From: an uncultured Acetobacteraceae bacterium
GTDB lineage: Bacteria > Pseudomonadota > Alphaproteobacteria > Acetobacterales > Acetobacteraceae
Assembly: GCA_903907955.1 (NCBI GenBank)
Contig: CAIVPZ010000041.1
Location: 186,001 to 250,000 of the forward strand
Direction: 5' to 3'
Length of the DNA stretch: 64,000 bases
Under the pieces are notes generated by a model that was not told the DNA's origin, did not search any database, and saw only the letters and a list, made by a program, of their open reading frames with translations. The translations under genes were made by a program, and so were the position numbers. Positions 17,167 to 28,831 of this stretch are shown here, piece by piece. The number at the start of each line of letters is the position of its first letter. Positions within the stretch are counted from its first letter, which is position 1.

Positions 17167-17669
17167 AACCCTCCCTGCGCGAACGCCTGCCGTACCGGCC
17201 GAATGTCGGCGCGGCGCTGTTCAGTCCGGCCGGGCGCGTGTTGATCGCCCGGCGCGCCGACATGGCGGATGCCGATGCCGCGGCAGGCGGCTGGCAATTG
17301 CCGCAGGGCGGCATCGACGCGGCGGAGGACCCGGCGGCGGCGGTGCTCCGCGAGCTGGCCGAGGAGATCGGCACCGACCGCGCCGAGATCATCGGCGAGC
17401 ACCCGGACTGGCTGACCTATGACCTGCCGGATGCGCTGCTGGGCGTGGCGCTGCGCGGGCGCTACCGGGGGCAGAAGCAGCGCTGGTTCGCGCTGCGCTT
17501 TCTCGGCAGCGATGCCGATATCAGGCTCGATGCCGACCCGCATCCCGAGTTCGACGCCTGGCGCTGGGCCGATCTGGCCGAATTGCCGGCATTGGCGGTG
17601 GACTTCAAGCGGCCGATCTACCAGATCATTGCCGCCTCGTTTTCCCGGTTCGCACGGCCGGTTGGCTGA
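17163..17669 (+). CDS. rppH: RNA pyrophosphohydrolase (Nudix)
   Basis: 168 aa Nudix hydrolase that removes pyrophosphate from 5'-triphosphate RNA and so primes mRNA for decay. It opens YRPNVGAALFSPAGRVLIARR and has the Nudix box (GGIDAAE...RELAEEIG) at residues 49-71, fitting GX5EX7REUXEEXGU exactly. The downstream WLTYDLP and QKQRWFALRF blocks are typical of RppH. ATG overlaps the previous stop by four bases. With RNase J encoded at 30.7 kb the window holds two parts of the 5'-end-dependent decay route. Confidence 0.92.
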   Translation: MKPSLRERLPYRPNVGAALFSPAGRVLIARRADMADADAAAGGWQLPQGGIDAAEDPAAAVLRELAEEIGTDRAEIIGEHPDWLTYDLPDALLGVALRGRYRGQKQRWFALRFLGSDADIRLDADPHPEFDAWRWADLAELPALAVDFKRPIYQIIAASFSRFARPVG

Positions 17670-17690
17670 AGCGTTGCTACAGGAGACTGC

Positions 17691-18167
17691 ATGATGTTCG
17701 CCCGTTTGCTGCCATTCGTTGTTGCCCTGGCAACGCTGGTCCCGCCTGCAGGCGCGTTCGCCCAGTCGCGCATCGGCGAGGTGGACACCACCTTCCGCCT
17801 GATCGGCCGCAACGACCGGGTGGTGGTGGACCGCTACGACGACCCGCGGGTGGACGGGGTGAGCTGCTACGTGTCGCGGGCGGAGACGGGTGGGGTGATG
17901 GGCAGCATCGGCCTCGCGACCGACCCGAACCGTTTCTCGATCGCCTGCCGCGCCACCGGCCCGATCACCCTGCGCGACGGCGGCCTGCCGAAAAGCGAGA
18001 TCGTGTTCGGCGAGAAGATGAGCGCGTTCTTCAAGGAGGTGCGGGTCTCCCGGCTGTACGACCAGGAGAAGCGGGTGATCGTGTATCTGGTGTGGTCGAC
18101 GATCAGCATCGGCACTGGCGGGTCGGCGTTCAACAGCGTGACGGCGGTGCCGCTGGATGCGCGGTGA
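17691..18167 (+). CDS. creA: CreA family protein
   Basis: 158 aa with a signal peptide (residues 1-25, ending GAFAQS) and the CreA domain: IGEVDTTFRLIGRNDRVVVD, YDDPRVDGVSCYVSRAETGG, and SRLYDQEKRVIVYLVWS. The family is conserved and probably periplasmic; its function is unknown, the name coming only from position near creB/creC in E. coli. AGGAG lies six bases before the first of two ATGs. It ends 45 bases before the end of the convergent FlgC-like gene, with a small GGGCG/CGCCC stem between. Confidence 0.88.
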   Translation: MMFARLLPFVVALATLVPPAGAFAQSRIGEVDTTFRLIGRNDRVVVDRYDDPRVDGVSCYVSRAETGGVMGSIGLATDPNRFSIACRATGPITLRDGGLPKSEIVFGEKMSAFFKEVRVSRLYDQEKRVIVYLVWSTISIGTGGSAFNSVTAVPLDAR

Positions 18168-18212
18168 CGTCGCGGGTGCAATGACGGCGAAGGGGGCGTT
18201 GCCGCCCGCTTC

Positions 18213-18605
18213 CTAACCTACAACGTCCAGCAGGCTTTTCTGCATTCTGTCGGCGGTCCTGATGAGAGCGGCATCGGCGCCGTAGGCGAATTGTGCCGAG
18301 CTCAAAGCGACCATTTCCTTGCCGGGATCGACATTCGGCGCGGCGACAAGGCCGTTTGCATTGGCGTCTGGCGAGGTGGCACCGGCGGTGGCCAGGTAGG
18401 CCGGCATGCGCGGCTGCAACGTCGAAGCGACGCCGCCGGCAGCGGAAAGCGAAACGACATCCTGCGGCTGAAAGCCGGTATAGGTCCCGCCGGACGCTGG
18501 CAGTGCGGACGTTGAAAAAGCATTGGCGATGTTGCTTGCCGCGTTGGACGCCCGCAGTGAGGCGTCGTTCAGACCAGACAGTCCGACGCTTGTGATGCTT
18601 GACAT
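18213..18605 (-). CDS. FlgC/flagellar rod-like small protein (orphan)
   Basis: 130 aa. The N-terminal GLSGLNDASLRASNAASNIAN and C-terminal EMVALSSAQFAYGADAALI with RTADRMQKSLLDVV are the paired heptad segments of flagellar rod/hook proteins (FlgB/FlgC/FlgE family), which zip together in the axial structure. ATG at 18605 has AGGGGA six bases upstream. The middle, rich in Ser, Ala and Gly, is short. No other flagellar gene is nearby, so it may be a stray paralogue or serve another axial or secreted role. Export would use the flagellar system, since there is no signal peptide. Confidence 0.65.
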   Translation of the reverse strand: MSSITSVGLSGLNDASLRASNAASNIANAFSTSALPASGGTYTGFQPQDVVSLSAAGGVASTLQPRMPAYLATAGATSPDANANGLVAAPNVDPGKEMVALSSAQFAYGADAALIRTADRMQKSLLDVVG

Positions 18606-18669
18606 CCCGGGTCCCCTGCATTGTCGGGCCAATCGCCGGCATGAAAGCAGGCAACGGTTAAGGGTCTTC

Positions 18670-18754
18670 TAATGCCAACCGTCGGAGACCCTTTCATTGC
18701 GAGGCTTTGCCTCGTGCCCCCTCAGGGCTCCGCCCTGCACCCCGGTTGGTATTA
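18670..18754. repeat. Nested-hairpin element overlapping the stop of the M20 amidohydrolase
   Basis: Outer 12-base arms (18670-18681 TAATGCCAACCG; 18743-18754 its complement with one change) enclose two small hairpins, CGAGGC-TTT-GCCTCG and AGGGC-TCC-GCCCT. The right arm includes the TAA stop of the minus-strand amidohydrolase. Same style as the larger nested elements in this window but different arm sequence. Confidence 0.65.
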
Positions 18755-19924
18755 CGCCGTCCGGCCCAGCACCTGCTCCGCCAGCGTCGCCCAGTAGCTC
18801 GCGCCCACCGTCAGCACCTCGTCATTGAAATCGTATTTCGGATGATGCGGCATGGCGTCGTTGCCGCGGCCGGTTCCCAGCATGATGTAACTGCCCTGCT
18901 TGGCAGCGAGCATGAAGGCAAAATCCTCGCCGCCCATGGTCGGCTTTTCCATCTCGCCCACCCGCGCATCCCCTGCCACCGCCGTCGCCGCGCGGATGGT
19001 CAGGTCGGTTGCTGCGGCATCGTTCACCACCGGCGGATAGGCGCGGTCGAACACCACTTCGGCCTGCGCGCCGAAACTCTCGGCGATGCCGGTGGCGAGC
19101 CGCCGCACCCCTGCCTCCAACCGGTCGCCCACATGCGGCGCAAACCAGCGTGCCGTGCCCAGCATGCGCACGGTCTCGGGGATGACGTTGTGGATGTGCC
19201 CGCCGCTGATATGCCCGATCGTCACCACGCCGCACTCCACCGGCTCGATCGTGCGCGCCACGATGGTCTGCAGCGCGTTGATGATCTGTGCCGCCACCAC
19301 GATCGGATCGACGCCGCGATCCGGGTGCGCGGCATGCCCGCCGCGGCCGGTGATGTCGATTTCGATGTTCGCCACCGCCGCCATCACCGGCCCCTTGCGC
19401 CACATGAAGGTGCCTGCCGGCACCCCTGGCCAGTTGTGCAGGCCGAACACCAGGCGCATCGGGCAGCGCTCGAACAGGCCCTCCTTCACCATGATCTCGC
19501 CGCCGGCCAGGTTCTCCTCGGCGGGCTGGAAGATCACATAGACGGTGCCGTCGAAGTTGCGGGTTTCGGCCAGGTATTTCGCCGCTCCCAGCAGCATGGC
19601 GGTGTGCCCGTCATGGCCGCAGGCATGCATCACGCCGGGGGTCTGGCTGGCGTAGTCGCGGCCGGTCTGCTCGTGGATCGGCAGCGCGTCCATGTCGGCG
19701 CGCAGGCCGATCGCCCCGCCGGCAGCGCGGCCGTGAATGACGCCGACCACGCCGGTGCGCGCCATGCCGGTGAGGATTTCGTCCACCCCGAAGCCGCGCA
19801 GTTTCTCCTGCACCACCCCCGAGGTCCGCACTTCCTGCAACGCCAGTTCGGGATGCCGGTGCAGGTCCTGGCGCCAGGCCGCCATCTCGGCGTGGAACTC
19901 GGCGATGCGGTTGATCACGGGCAT
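18752..19924 (-). CDS. M20 family metallo-amidohydrolase (hippurate hydrolase/aminoacylase type)
   Basis: 390 aa cytosolic zinc amidohydrolase. Metal-site and family motifs are in order: DLHRHPELALQE, LRADMDALPI, MHACGHDGHTAMLLGAA, QPAEENLAGG, the dimerisation segment GRGGHAAHPDRGVDP and C-terminal PTMGGEDFAFML. The family removes acyl groups from N-acyl amino acids (hippurate, IAA-conjugates); the substrate here is unknown. ATG at 19924 has GAGGAGG at good distance. The upstream epimerase-like gene ends 13 bases earlier, so the two are probably one operon. Confidence 0.9.
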   Translation of the reverse strand: MPVINRIAEFHAEMAAWRQDLHRHPELALQEVRTSGVVQEKLRGFGVDEILTGMARTGVVGVIHGRAAGGAIGLRADMDALPIHEQTGRDYASQTPGVMHACGHDGHTAMLLGAAKYLAETRNFDGTVYVIFQPAEENLAGGEIMVKEGLFERCPMRLVFGLHNWPGVPAGTFMWRKGPVMAAVANIEIDITGRGGHAAHPDRGVDPIVVAAQIINALQTIVARTIEPVECGVVTIGHISGGHIHNVIPETVRMLGTARWFAPHVGDRLEAGVRRLATGIAESFGAQAEVVFDRAYPPVVNDAAATDLTIRAATAVAGDARVGEMEKPTMGGEDFAFMLAAKQGSYIMLGTGRGNDAMPHHPKYDFNDEVLTVGASYWATLAEQVLGRTA

Positions 19925-19937
19925 GCGGGGGGCCTCC

Positions 19938-20786
19938 TCAACGGGCGAAGGTGCGGGCCAGTCCCTCATTCAGTGGGATCGGCTGCACGCCAAGGGTGGC
20001 GATCATCTCCCCGATAGGAAAGGCCTTGTCTTCCAGCAGGCGGCGGATTTCGTCGCCGCGGATGCGCGGCAGCCCGGGCAGGGCGGTGAGCGGCGCTGCG
20101 GCGCGCAGCATCCAGGCCGGCACCGGCACCACGCGCGGCGGGCGCAGCCCGGCGGCGGCGGCAACCGCGCGCACGAAGCCGGCATAGGGCAGGGGGGTCG
20201 GCCCGGCGATCACGATGGCGTGCGGCCCCGTCCAGGCAATCCGCAGCGCCGCGCAGACGCAGCGCGTCACGTCGTCCTGGTGGATCGGCTGCACCAGCGC
20301 CCGCCCGCCGCCGGGCAGCGGCACCAGTGGCAGGCGGCGCAGCACCGCGGCCAGCCGCTGCACGTTGTCCTCGCCCTGGGCGCCGTAGATCATGGTGGGG
20401 TGCAGCATCACCCCGGACCGCCCGGAGGCCAGCAGCGCCGCTTCGCCTTCCAGCACGCCGGTGCCGTGCGCATCCGGCCAGCGGGTGAAGCGCCGCGTGC
20501 TGCCCAGCAGGACCAACCGGGCCGGGCGCGGCGCCGCCGCCAGGATGGCGTGCGCATAACGTGCGTGGGCGCAGGAGGCCACGCGCACCGCGTCGCCCAG
20601 CGCCGCCCGCAGCGCCGCCGGATCGGCAAGGTCCGCCACCAGCGCCGGCTCGCCGGTGCCGACGGCGCGCCATTTCGCGGCACTCCGCACCACCGGCACC
20701 ACCGCGATGCCGTTCGCGCGCAGGGCGCGACACAGCGACACTCCGGAGCGCCCGCTGGCGCCGATGACGTGCACTTGCTGGTCCAT
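19938..20786 (-). CDS. NAD(P)-binding Rossmann-fold / NmrA-epimerase-like protein
   Basis: 282 aa atypical short-chain dehydrogenase. The dinucleotide motif VHVIGASGRSG opens the protein. VADLADPAAL, LVLLGSTRRFTRW, LHPTMIYGAQGEDNVQRL and VQPIHQDDVTRCV resemble NAD-dependent epimerases and complex I assembly/NDUFA9-like SDRs. The YxxxK active-site pair is not evident in the usual place. Substrate unknown. The gene has no obvious ribosome binding site before its ATG, and lies just upstream of the M20 amidohydrolase in the same direction. Confidence 0.75.
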   Translation of the reverse strand: MDQQVHVIGASGRSGVSLCRALRANGIAVVPVVRSAAKWRAVGTGEPALVADLADPAALRAALGDAVRVASCAHARYAHAILAAAPRPARLVLLGSTRRFTRWPDAHGTGVLEGEAALLASGRSGVMLHPTMIYGAQGEDNVQRLAAVLRRLPLVPLPGGGRALVQPIHQDDVTRCVCAALRIAWTGPHAIVIAGPTPLPYAGFVRAVAAAAGLRPPRVVPVPAWMLRAAAPLTALPGLPRIRGDEIRRLLEDKAFPIGEMIATLGVQPIPLNEGLARTFAR

Positions 20787-20887
20787 CGCGGCGGTCTATG
20801 CGGATTGCGACGGGCTGTCACCACGCGGGCGCGTTGTCTTTGCATGTCGGCCGGCATGTGCAAACATGGCCGCGGCGGCTTGATGTT

Positions 20888-20968
20888 ATGAACTGCGCGA
20901 GCGGAGATTCAAGTTTGAGCGACGACCGCGACTCGGACTTTATCAGGGAAGTTGAAAAAAGGTCGTGA
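20888..20968 (+). CDS. Short possible leader ORF coupled to the zinc-ribbon gene
   Basis: 26 codons from ATG 20888, or 17 codons from TTG 20915, which has GGAG about nine bases upstream. The stop overlaps the next gene's GTG as GTGA. The product would be acidic/basic and soluble (SDDRDSDFIREVEKRS at the end). The DSDFIREVE segment looks like a protein N-terminus cut short. It lies in an AT-richer patch. The coding evidence is only the overlap and the plausible site; it could be a remnant. Confidence 0.35.
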   Translation: MNCASGDSSLSDDRDSDFIREVEKRS

Positions 20969-21189
20969 GTAAGACCAGAAGGGCGACATGCGTCTACTGC
21001 GATAACAAGCGCTGGTTTCTATTCGACACCTCCAATCGTACAACCAGTATTGTAGAGAGGAATTTAGAACGGGCTGTTCACACCTATACCTTTGCCTGCA
21101 CGAACTGCGGCTTCGTGCGGCAACATGTTCGTGATGTCGTGGATGACCAGGTAAGAGGCGAGGTCGAGTTTGACGCCCCCGAACGATAG
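20965..21189 (+). CDS. Small zinc-ribbon protein
   Basis: 74 aa, GTG start just after an AAAAAAGG tract. Two CxxC pairs, CVYC at residues 9-12 and CTNC at about 46-49, are spaced as a zinc ribbon; between them lie an aromatic strand (RWFLFD) and a polar stretch. After the second pair comes GFVRQHVRDVVDDQ. Base composition is lower in GC than the neighbours, suggesting different origin. No specific family was recognised; zinc ribbons of this size bind nucleic acids or act as adaptors. Its 3' end overlaps the next gene by 20 bases. Confidence 0.6.
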   Translation: MSKTRRATCVYCDNKRWFLFDTSNRTTSIVERNLERAVHTYTFACTNCGFVRQHVRDVVDDQVRGEVEFDAPER

Positions 21190-21505
21190 GCCGCCGCGCA
21201 GCACCGTGGTTCCATTTCCGATGGGATACCGTGACGGCAACGGTGTTGCAGGCGGCAGCGACGGTCCCCATGATCCAGGCATGGAAGCGCGTGTAGCCAA
21301 GTTCGAGGATCAGTTTGCCCGGATCGGGACGCTGTTGCGCAGCGTCGATGACCATGTGCGCAAGCTGCAGATCGATGCCGCGGAAACCAAGGGACGCATC
21401 GCCAACCTGCCGACAACCTGGGCGATGGTAACGGCCGTCATCGGCGGACAGGTTGCTCTCGCCGGCATCCTCATTGCCGCCCTGCGCCTGTTCCCGCCGC
21501 ACTGA
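21170..21505 (+). CDS. Small coiled-coil protein with C-terminal membrane anchor
   Basis: 111 aa from TTG 21170 with GAGG six bases before; ATG at 21221 is a possible shorter start without a good site. The N-terminus is disordered (Pro, Gly). A coiled coil at about 38-78 (EARVAKFEDQFARIGTLL, DDHVRKLQIDAAETKG) is followed by NLPTTWAMVTAVIGG and a single TM helix (AGILIAALRLF) near the C-terminus. The layout recalls XhlA-like and other small tail-anchored alphaproteobacterial proteins of unknown role. It overlaps the zinc-ribbon gene and precedes an alcohol dehydrogenase by 14 bases. Confidence 0.65.
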   Translation: MTPPNDRPPRSTVVPFPMGYRDGNGVAGGSDGPHDPGMEARVAKFEDQFARIGTLLRSVDDHVRKLQIDAAETKGRIANLPTTWAMVTAVIGGQVALAGILIAALRLFPPH

Positions 21506-21519
21506 GGAGCGCCCCCCCG

Positions 21520-22692
21520 ATGTCCTTCACCCTCGTCTCCCCGCGCTGCATGATCGTCGGCGGCGGCGCCGTCGCCGAGATCGCGGCCCTGCTCGGCAAG
21601 CTCGGACTGGCGCGCCCGCTGGTGGTGACCGACCCGTTCATGGTCGCCTCCGGCCTGCTGCGCCGCTGCCTCGACCCGCTGCTGGCGGCCGGCATGCAGC
21701 CGGCGGTGTTCAGCGACACCATCCCCGAACCCACCGACACGGTGGTGGAAGCCGGAATCGCCTTCCTCCGCCGGGGTGACCATGATTGCCTGATCGGCTT
21801 CGGCGGCGGCTCGCCGATCGACACCGCCAAGGCCATGGCCATCCTGGCGACCGGCGACGCCACCGCGAAGATGCGCGCGTTCAAGGTTCCGTTCGCCGCC
21901 GACCACGCCGCCATGCCGGTGATCGCCATCCCCACCACCGCCGGCACCGGCAGCGAGGCCACCCGCTTCACCGTCATCACCGATGCCGAGCACGACGAGA
22001 AGATGCTGATCGCCGGGCTGGGGGCGCTGCCGCTGGCCGCCATCGTCGATTACGAACTGACCTTTTCGGTGCCGCCGCGCACCACCGCCGACACCGGCAT
22101 CGACGCCCTCAGCCACGCGCTGGAAGCCTATGTCAGCCGTCGCGCCAACCCCTACAGCGACGGCCAGGCGCTGCGGGCGATGGAGCTGATCGGCCCCAAT
22201 CTGCGCACCGCCTTCCATGAGCCGAACAACGCCCCGGCGCGCGAGGCCATGATGCTCGGCGCCACCATTGCCGGCATCGCCTTTTCCAACGCCTCGGTCG
22301 CCCTGGTGCATGGCATGTCGCGGCCGGTCGGGGCGCATTTCCATGTGCCGCACGGGCTGTCCAACGCCATGCTGCTGCCTGCCGTCACCCGGTTCGGACT
22401 TGCCGCCGGCCAGGCCCGCTATGCCGAGGCGGCGCGCCGCATCGGTTTTTCCGGCAGTCCCGACGATGCGGTGGCGGCCGAGGCGCTGGCCGAGGGGCTG
22501 GCGGCGCTGAATGCCGAACTCGGCGTGCCGGCTCCGCGCGCGTTCGGCATCGACCCGCAGGCATGGGATGACAGGCTTGACCTGATGGCCGCGCAGGCGC
22601 TTGCTTCCGGCAGCCCCGCCAACAATCCGCGCGTGCCGGACAAGGCCGAGATCGTCGCGCTCTACCGGGCCGTCTATGCCGCCAACGCCTGA
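21520..22692 (+). CDS. Iron-containing alcohol dehydrogenase
   Basis: 390 aa group III dehydrogenase. N-terminal Rossmann-like domain with GFGGGSPIDTAKAMA and PTTAGTGSEATRF for NAD(P); C-terminal helical domain with the metal ligands in GIDALSHALEAY and LVHGMSRPVGAHFHVPHG (Asp and three His). It oxidises alcohols or reduces aldehydes in the cytosol; related enzymes act on butanol, 1,3-propanediol, 4-hydroxybutyrate or maleylacetate, and the sequence does not decide. GAGGAG lies nine bases before ATG. It is followed 10 bases later by a small membrane protein. Confidence 0.92.
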   Translation: MSFTLVSPRCMIVGGGAVAEIAALLGKLGLARPLVVTDPFMVASGLLRRCLDPLLAAGMQPAVFSDTIPEPTDTVVEAGIAFLRRGDHDCLIGFGGGSPIDTAKAMAILATGDATAKMRAFKVPFAADHAAMPVIAIPTTAGTGSEATRFTVITDAEHDEKMLIAGLGALPLAAIVDYELTFSVPPRTTADTGIDALSHALEAYVSRRANPYSDGQALRAMELIGPNLRTAFHEPNNAPAREAMMLGATIAGIAFSNASVALVHGMSRPVGAHFHVPHGLSNAMLLPAVTRFGLAAGQARYAEAARRIGFSGSPDDAVAAEALAEGLAALNAELGVPAPRAFGIDPQAWDDRLDLMAAQALASGSPANNPRVPDKAEIVALYRAVYAANA

Positions 22693-22702
22693 AAGCCACA
22701 CC

Positions 22703-23089
22703 ATGATCCACGCCGAGCCGCGCGCCGGGCTGCTCCTGCTGGCTCTGCTCTGCCTCCCGTTGCCGGCGCAGGCCCAGGCGAGCCATCGCTTGCCGCCGGT
22801 GGTCGAGGCGCTGACGGCGCCGTTATCCGAGAACGAACAGGCCGGGATCGGCTGCCTGGTGGCGACCGTGGTGACGAGCGGGGCGGTAGTGGCCCTGGCC
22901 GGCGGGCCGGGGGTGGTGGCGGCGGCCCTGCAAGGGCCGATCCCGCCGGTGCGTATCCTGGAAGGCGGCGCGGCGCTCGCCTTCCTGGTTTCCAGCGCCT
23001 GTTATGTCGGGCAGGCGCTGACCCCGGTGGTGTTGCTGGGGTGGGAGACGGTGACCGATCTGCTGACATCGCCGCCGGTGGCACGTTGA
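22703..23089 (+). CDS. Small hypothetical membrane protein with signal peptide
   Basis: 128 aa. A signal peptide covers residues 1-26 (GLLLLALLCLPLPAQAQ). Two hydrophobic Gly/Ala/Val segments follow at about 48-75 (IGCLVATVVTSGAVVALAG) and 88-112 (LEGGAALAFLVSSACYVG), likely two membrane helices. No known domain was recognised. It starts 10 bases after the alcohol dehydrogenase and its stop is 12 bases from the dnaE stop (convergent). Codon use and leader favour a real gene. Confidence 0.6.
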   Translation: MIHAEPRAGLLLLALLCLPLPAQAQASHRLPPVVEALTAPLSENEQAGIGCLVATVVTSGAVVALAGGPGVVAAALQGPIPPVRILEGGAALAFLVSSACYVGQALTPVVLLGWETVTDLLTSPPVAR

Positions 23090-23101
23090 TCCGCCGCGCC
23101 G

Positions 23102-26521
<3,420 letters not shown>

Positions 26522-26628
26522 GGGGGGCGTTGTACGCCGCCCCGCGCCCTCCGGGAAGCACGCCGGTTGAGCGGAGGAGTCACCATCGAAGCCAGCCCAA
26601 GTTCGATCGTTTTTCAGGCTCTGAGGCG

Positions 26629-27312
26629 CTACAGCGGCACCACCCGTCCCTCACGCAGCGTGACGGTGCGGTCCATCCGCGCCGCCAGCTCCGGATTGTG
26701 GGTGGCGATCAGCGCCGCCACACCGTGCGCGCGCACCGTGCGCAGCAATTCCTCGAACACAACCGCCGCCGTGCCGACATCGAGATTGCCGGTGGGTTCG
26801 TCGGCCAGCAGCACCCGCGGCGCATTGGCCAGCGCCCGCGCGATCGCCACCCGCTGCTGCTCGCCGCCGGAGAGCTTGCCCGGGGGATGCTCCATCCGCG
26901 TTCCCAGCCCGAACGCCTCCAGCAAGGCCCGCGCCCGCGGTTCGGCGGCGCGGCGCGTCTTGCCGGCGATCATCTGCGGCAACACGACGTTCTCCAGCGC
27001 GGTGAACTCGGGCAGCAGATGATGGAACTGATAGACGAAGCCGATGCCGTCCCGGCGGATCGCCGTGCGCTCGGCATCGTCCAGCGCACCGGCATCCCGG
27101 CCGCCGACGAAAACCCGGCCGGCATCCGGCTTTTCCAGCAGCCCGGCCAAGTGCAGCAGCGTCGATTTGCCGGTGCCGGAGGGCGCCACCAGCGCCACGA
27201 TCTCGCCGGCCTGCAACGCCAGATCGGCACCACGCAGCACCGGCAACGCGCCGCCGCCGCTGCGGAACGTTCGCACCACGCCGCGCAGTTCCAAAGGTGC
27301 CGCGTCACTCAC
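26629..27312 (-). CDS. lolD: Lipoprotein-releasing ABC transporter ATP-binding protein LolD
   Basis: 227 aa ATPase that powers extraction of outer-membrane lipoproteins by LolCDE. Walker [10 protein letters not shown] at residues 43-51, signature LSGGEQQR, Walker [12 protein letters not shown], and the Lol/MacB-type [18 protein letters not shown]. The GTG start overlaps the end of the permease gene by eight bases. Only one permease gene is present, so the transporter is a LolF-like (C/E) homodimer plus LolD, as in many alphaproteobacteria. Confidence 0.93.
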   Translation of the reverse strand: MSDAAPLELRGVVRTFRSGGGALPVLRGADLALQAGEIVALVAPSGTGKSTLLHLAGLLEKPDAGRVFVGGRDAGALDDAERTAIRRDGIGFVYQFHHLLPEFTALENVVLPQMIAGKTRRAAEPRARALLEAFGLGTRMEHPPGKLSGGEQQRVAIARALANAPRVLLADEPTGNLDVGTAAVVFEELLRTVRAHGVAALIATHNPELAARMDRTVTLREGRVVPL

Positions 27313-28558
27313 TGCGCAATGCCTCGACCGGGTCGGTGCGGGCGGCCCGCCAACTGGGATACAGCGTCGCCAGCAGCGACAGCACCAGCGCCATCGCGAT
27401 CACCTGCGCCACCTCGTGCCACTGCACCACCGCCGGCAGGCGGGAGAGGAAATACACCTCGGGACTGAACAAATTCGTTCCTGTCAGTGCCTCCAGCCAA
27501 TGCCGGATGGTTTCGATATTCAGGCAGAACAGGATGCCGAGCAGCGCCCCGGCCAGCGTTCCGGCCACGCCGACGCTGGCGCCGCACAGCAGGAAAATGC
27601 GCATCACCGACCCTTGCCCCGCCCCCAGCGTGCGCAGCACCGCGATGTCGCGCGTCTTGTCCTTCACCATCATGATAAGCGACGACACGATGTTGAACGC
27701 CGCCACCAGGATGATCAGCGTGAGGATCAGGAACATCACGTTGCGCTCGACCTCGACGGCGGCGAAGAAGCTGTTGTTGCTCTGCGTCCAGTCCACCACG
27801 CGCACCGGCAGCCCGGCCAGTTCGCTGCGAATGGCGCGGGTGATATCGCGCACATTGTCCGGGTCCGCGGTGATCACCTCGATCTGGGTGGCGGCGTCGG
27901 GCAGGCGGAAGAACACCTGCGCCGCCTCGATCGGCAGGAACACGAAGCTGGTGTCGGCCTCGTTGAAGCCGACCATGAAGATCGCCACCACCTTGTAGGC
28001 GCGGATGCGCGGGATGTTGCCCACCACCGTGGCCGAACCCTGCGGCGAAATCAGCTGCACCCGGCTGCCGATGCCCACGCCCAGCCGCTGCGCCAGACCG
28101 GTGCCGATCGCCACCGCATCGTCGCCGGCAAACCCGTCCAGCGAGCCGGCCAGGATGTGGTCGGATACCACATGCAACTGCCGCAGATCGGCCTGCCGCA
28201 CGCCGCGCACCAACCCACCGAGATAGGCGCCGGACCGCTCATTGGTGAGGCCGACCTGCCCCTCCACCACCGGCATCGCCTCGACCACGCCCGGCACCGC
28301 CCGGATGCGCGCCGTCACGGCATCGAAATTGACCAGCGGCGCCCCCGCCGCATACACGCCAAGATGGCCGTTCAGGCCGAGAATCCGGCCCATCAACTCA
28401 ATGCGGAACCCGTTCATGACACTCATCACAATGATGAGCGTCGCAACCCCCAGGGCAATGCCAACCAGGGAAAACCCGGCAATGACGGAAACGAAACGCT
28501 CGCCGCGACGGGCACGCAGGTAGCGGCCGGCAACGGCGCGCTCGAATGCGTTGAACAT
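27305..28558 (-). CDS. lolC: Lipoprotein-releasing ABC transporter permease (LolC/E, LolF type)
   Basis: 417 aa inner-membrane permease. One TM after the N-terminal elbow ([20 protein letters not shown]), a large periplasmic MacB-like domain (about 50-260), then three TM helices ([51 protein letters not shown]). [17 protein letters not shown] is the conserved early block. ATG at 28558 fits the family start [14 protein letters not shown]; a TTG six codons upstream is possible. Neither has a clear ribosome binding site, and the right edge of a 256-bp nested repeat ends eight bases away, so initiation may depend on that structure. Confidence 0.9.
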   Translation of the reverse strand: MFNAFERAVAGRYLRARRGERFVSVIAGFSLVGIALGVATLIIVMSVMNGFRIELMGRILGLNGHLGVYAAGAPLVNFDAVTARIRAVPGVVEAMPVVEGQVGLTNERSGAYLGGLVRGVRQADLRQLHVVSDHILAGSLDGFAGDDAVAIGTGLAQRLGVGIGSRVQLISPQGSATVVGNIPRIRAYKVVAIFMVGFNEADTSFVFLPIEAAQVFFRLPDAATQIEVITADPDNVRDITRAIRSELAGLPVRVVDWTQSNNSFFAAVEVERNVMFLILTLIILVAAFNIVSSLIMMVKDKTRDIAVLRTLGAGQGSVMRIFLLCGASVGVAGTLAGALLGILFCLNIETIRHWLEALTGTNLFSPEVYFLSRLPAVVQWHEVAQVIAMALVLSLLATLYPSWRAARTDPVEALRSE

Positions 28559-28565
28559 GGGTTCA

Positions 28566-28821
28566 GGCGGCGCCAAGCCGGGGCTTCGCCCCGGACCCCA
28601 CCAGGGGCTTTGCCCCTGGACCCCACCAAGGGCCGAAGGCCCTTGGAACCCGTTCGTTTAGAGGGTTGTTGGGAGAGGGGGGTGAGGAGATGTTGCAACC
28701 GCTCCTAACCCCCCTCTCCCAACAACCCTCCAATGAGTGGGGTCCAGGGGCCTCTGGCCCCTGGCGGGTCCAGGGCAGCGCCCTGGTGGGGTCCGGGGCG
28801 AAGCCCCGGCTTGGCGCCGCC
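28566..28821. repeat. 256-bp nested palindromic element between proS and lolC
   Basis: Outer arms of 34 bases (28566-28599 and 28788-28821) are exact reverse complements. Inner arms at about 28671-28699 and 28703-28733, carrying GTTGTTGGGAGAGGGGGG, match with one mismatch. Between them lie extra mini-hairpins: CAGGGGCTTTGCCCCTG and CCAAGGGCC/GGCCCTTGG on the left, CCAGGGGCC/GGCCCCTGG and CCAGGGC/GCCCTGG on the right. The family core TTGGGAGAGGGGGG-GAGGAG is shared with 13144-13329. No real gene; short frames across it are low-complexity. Confidence 0.85.
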
Positions 28822-28831
28822 AGATCCATGT

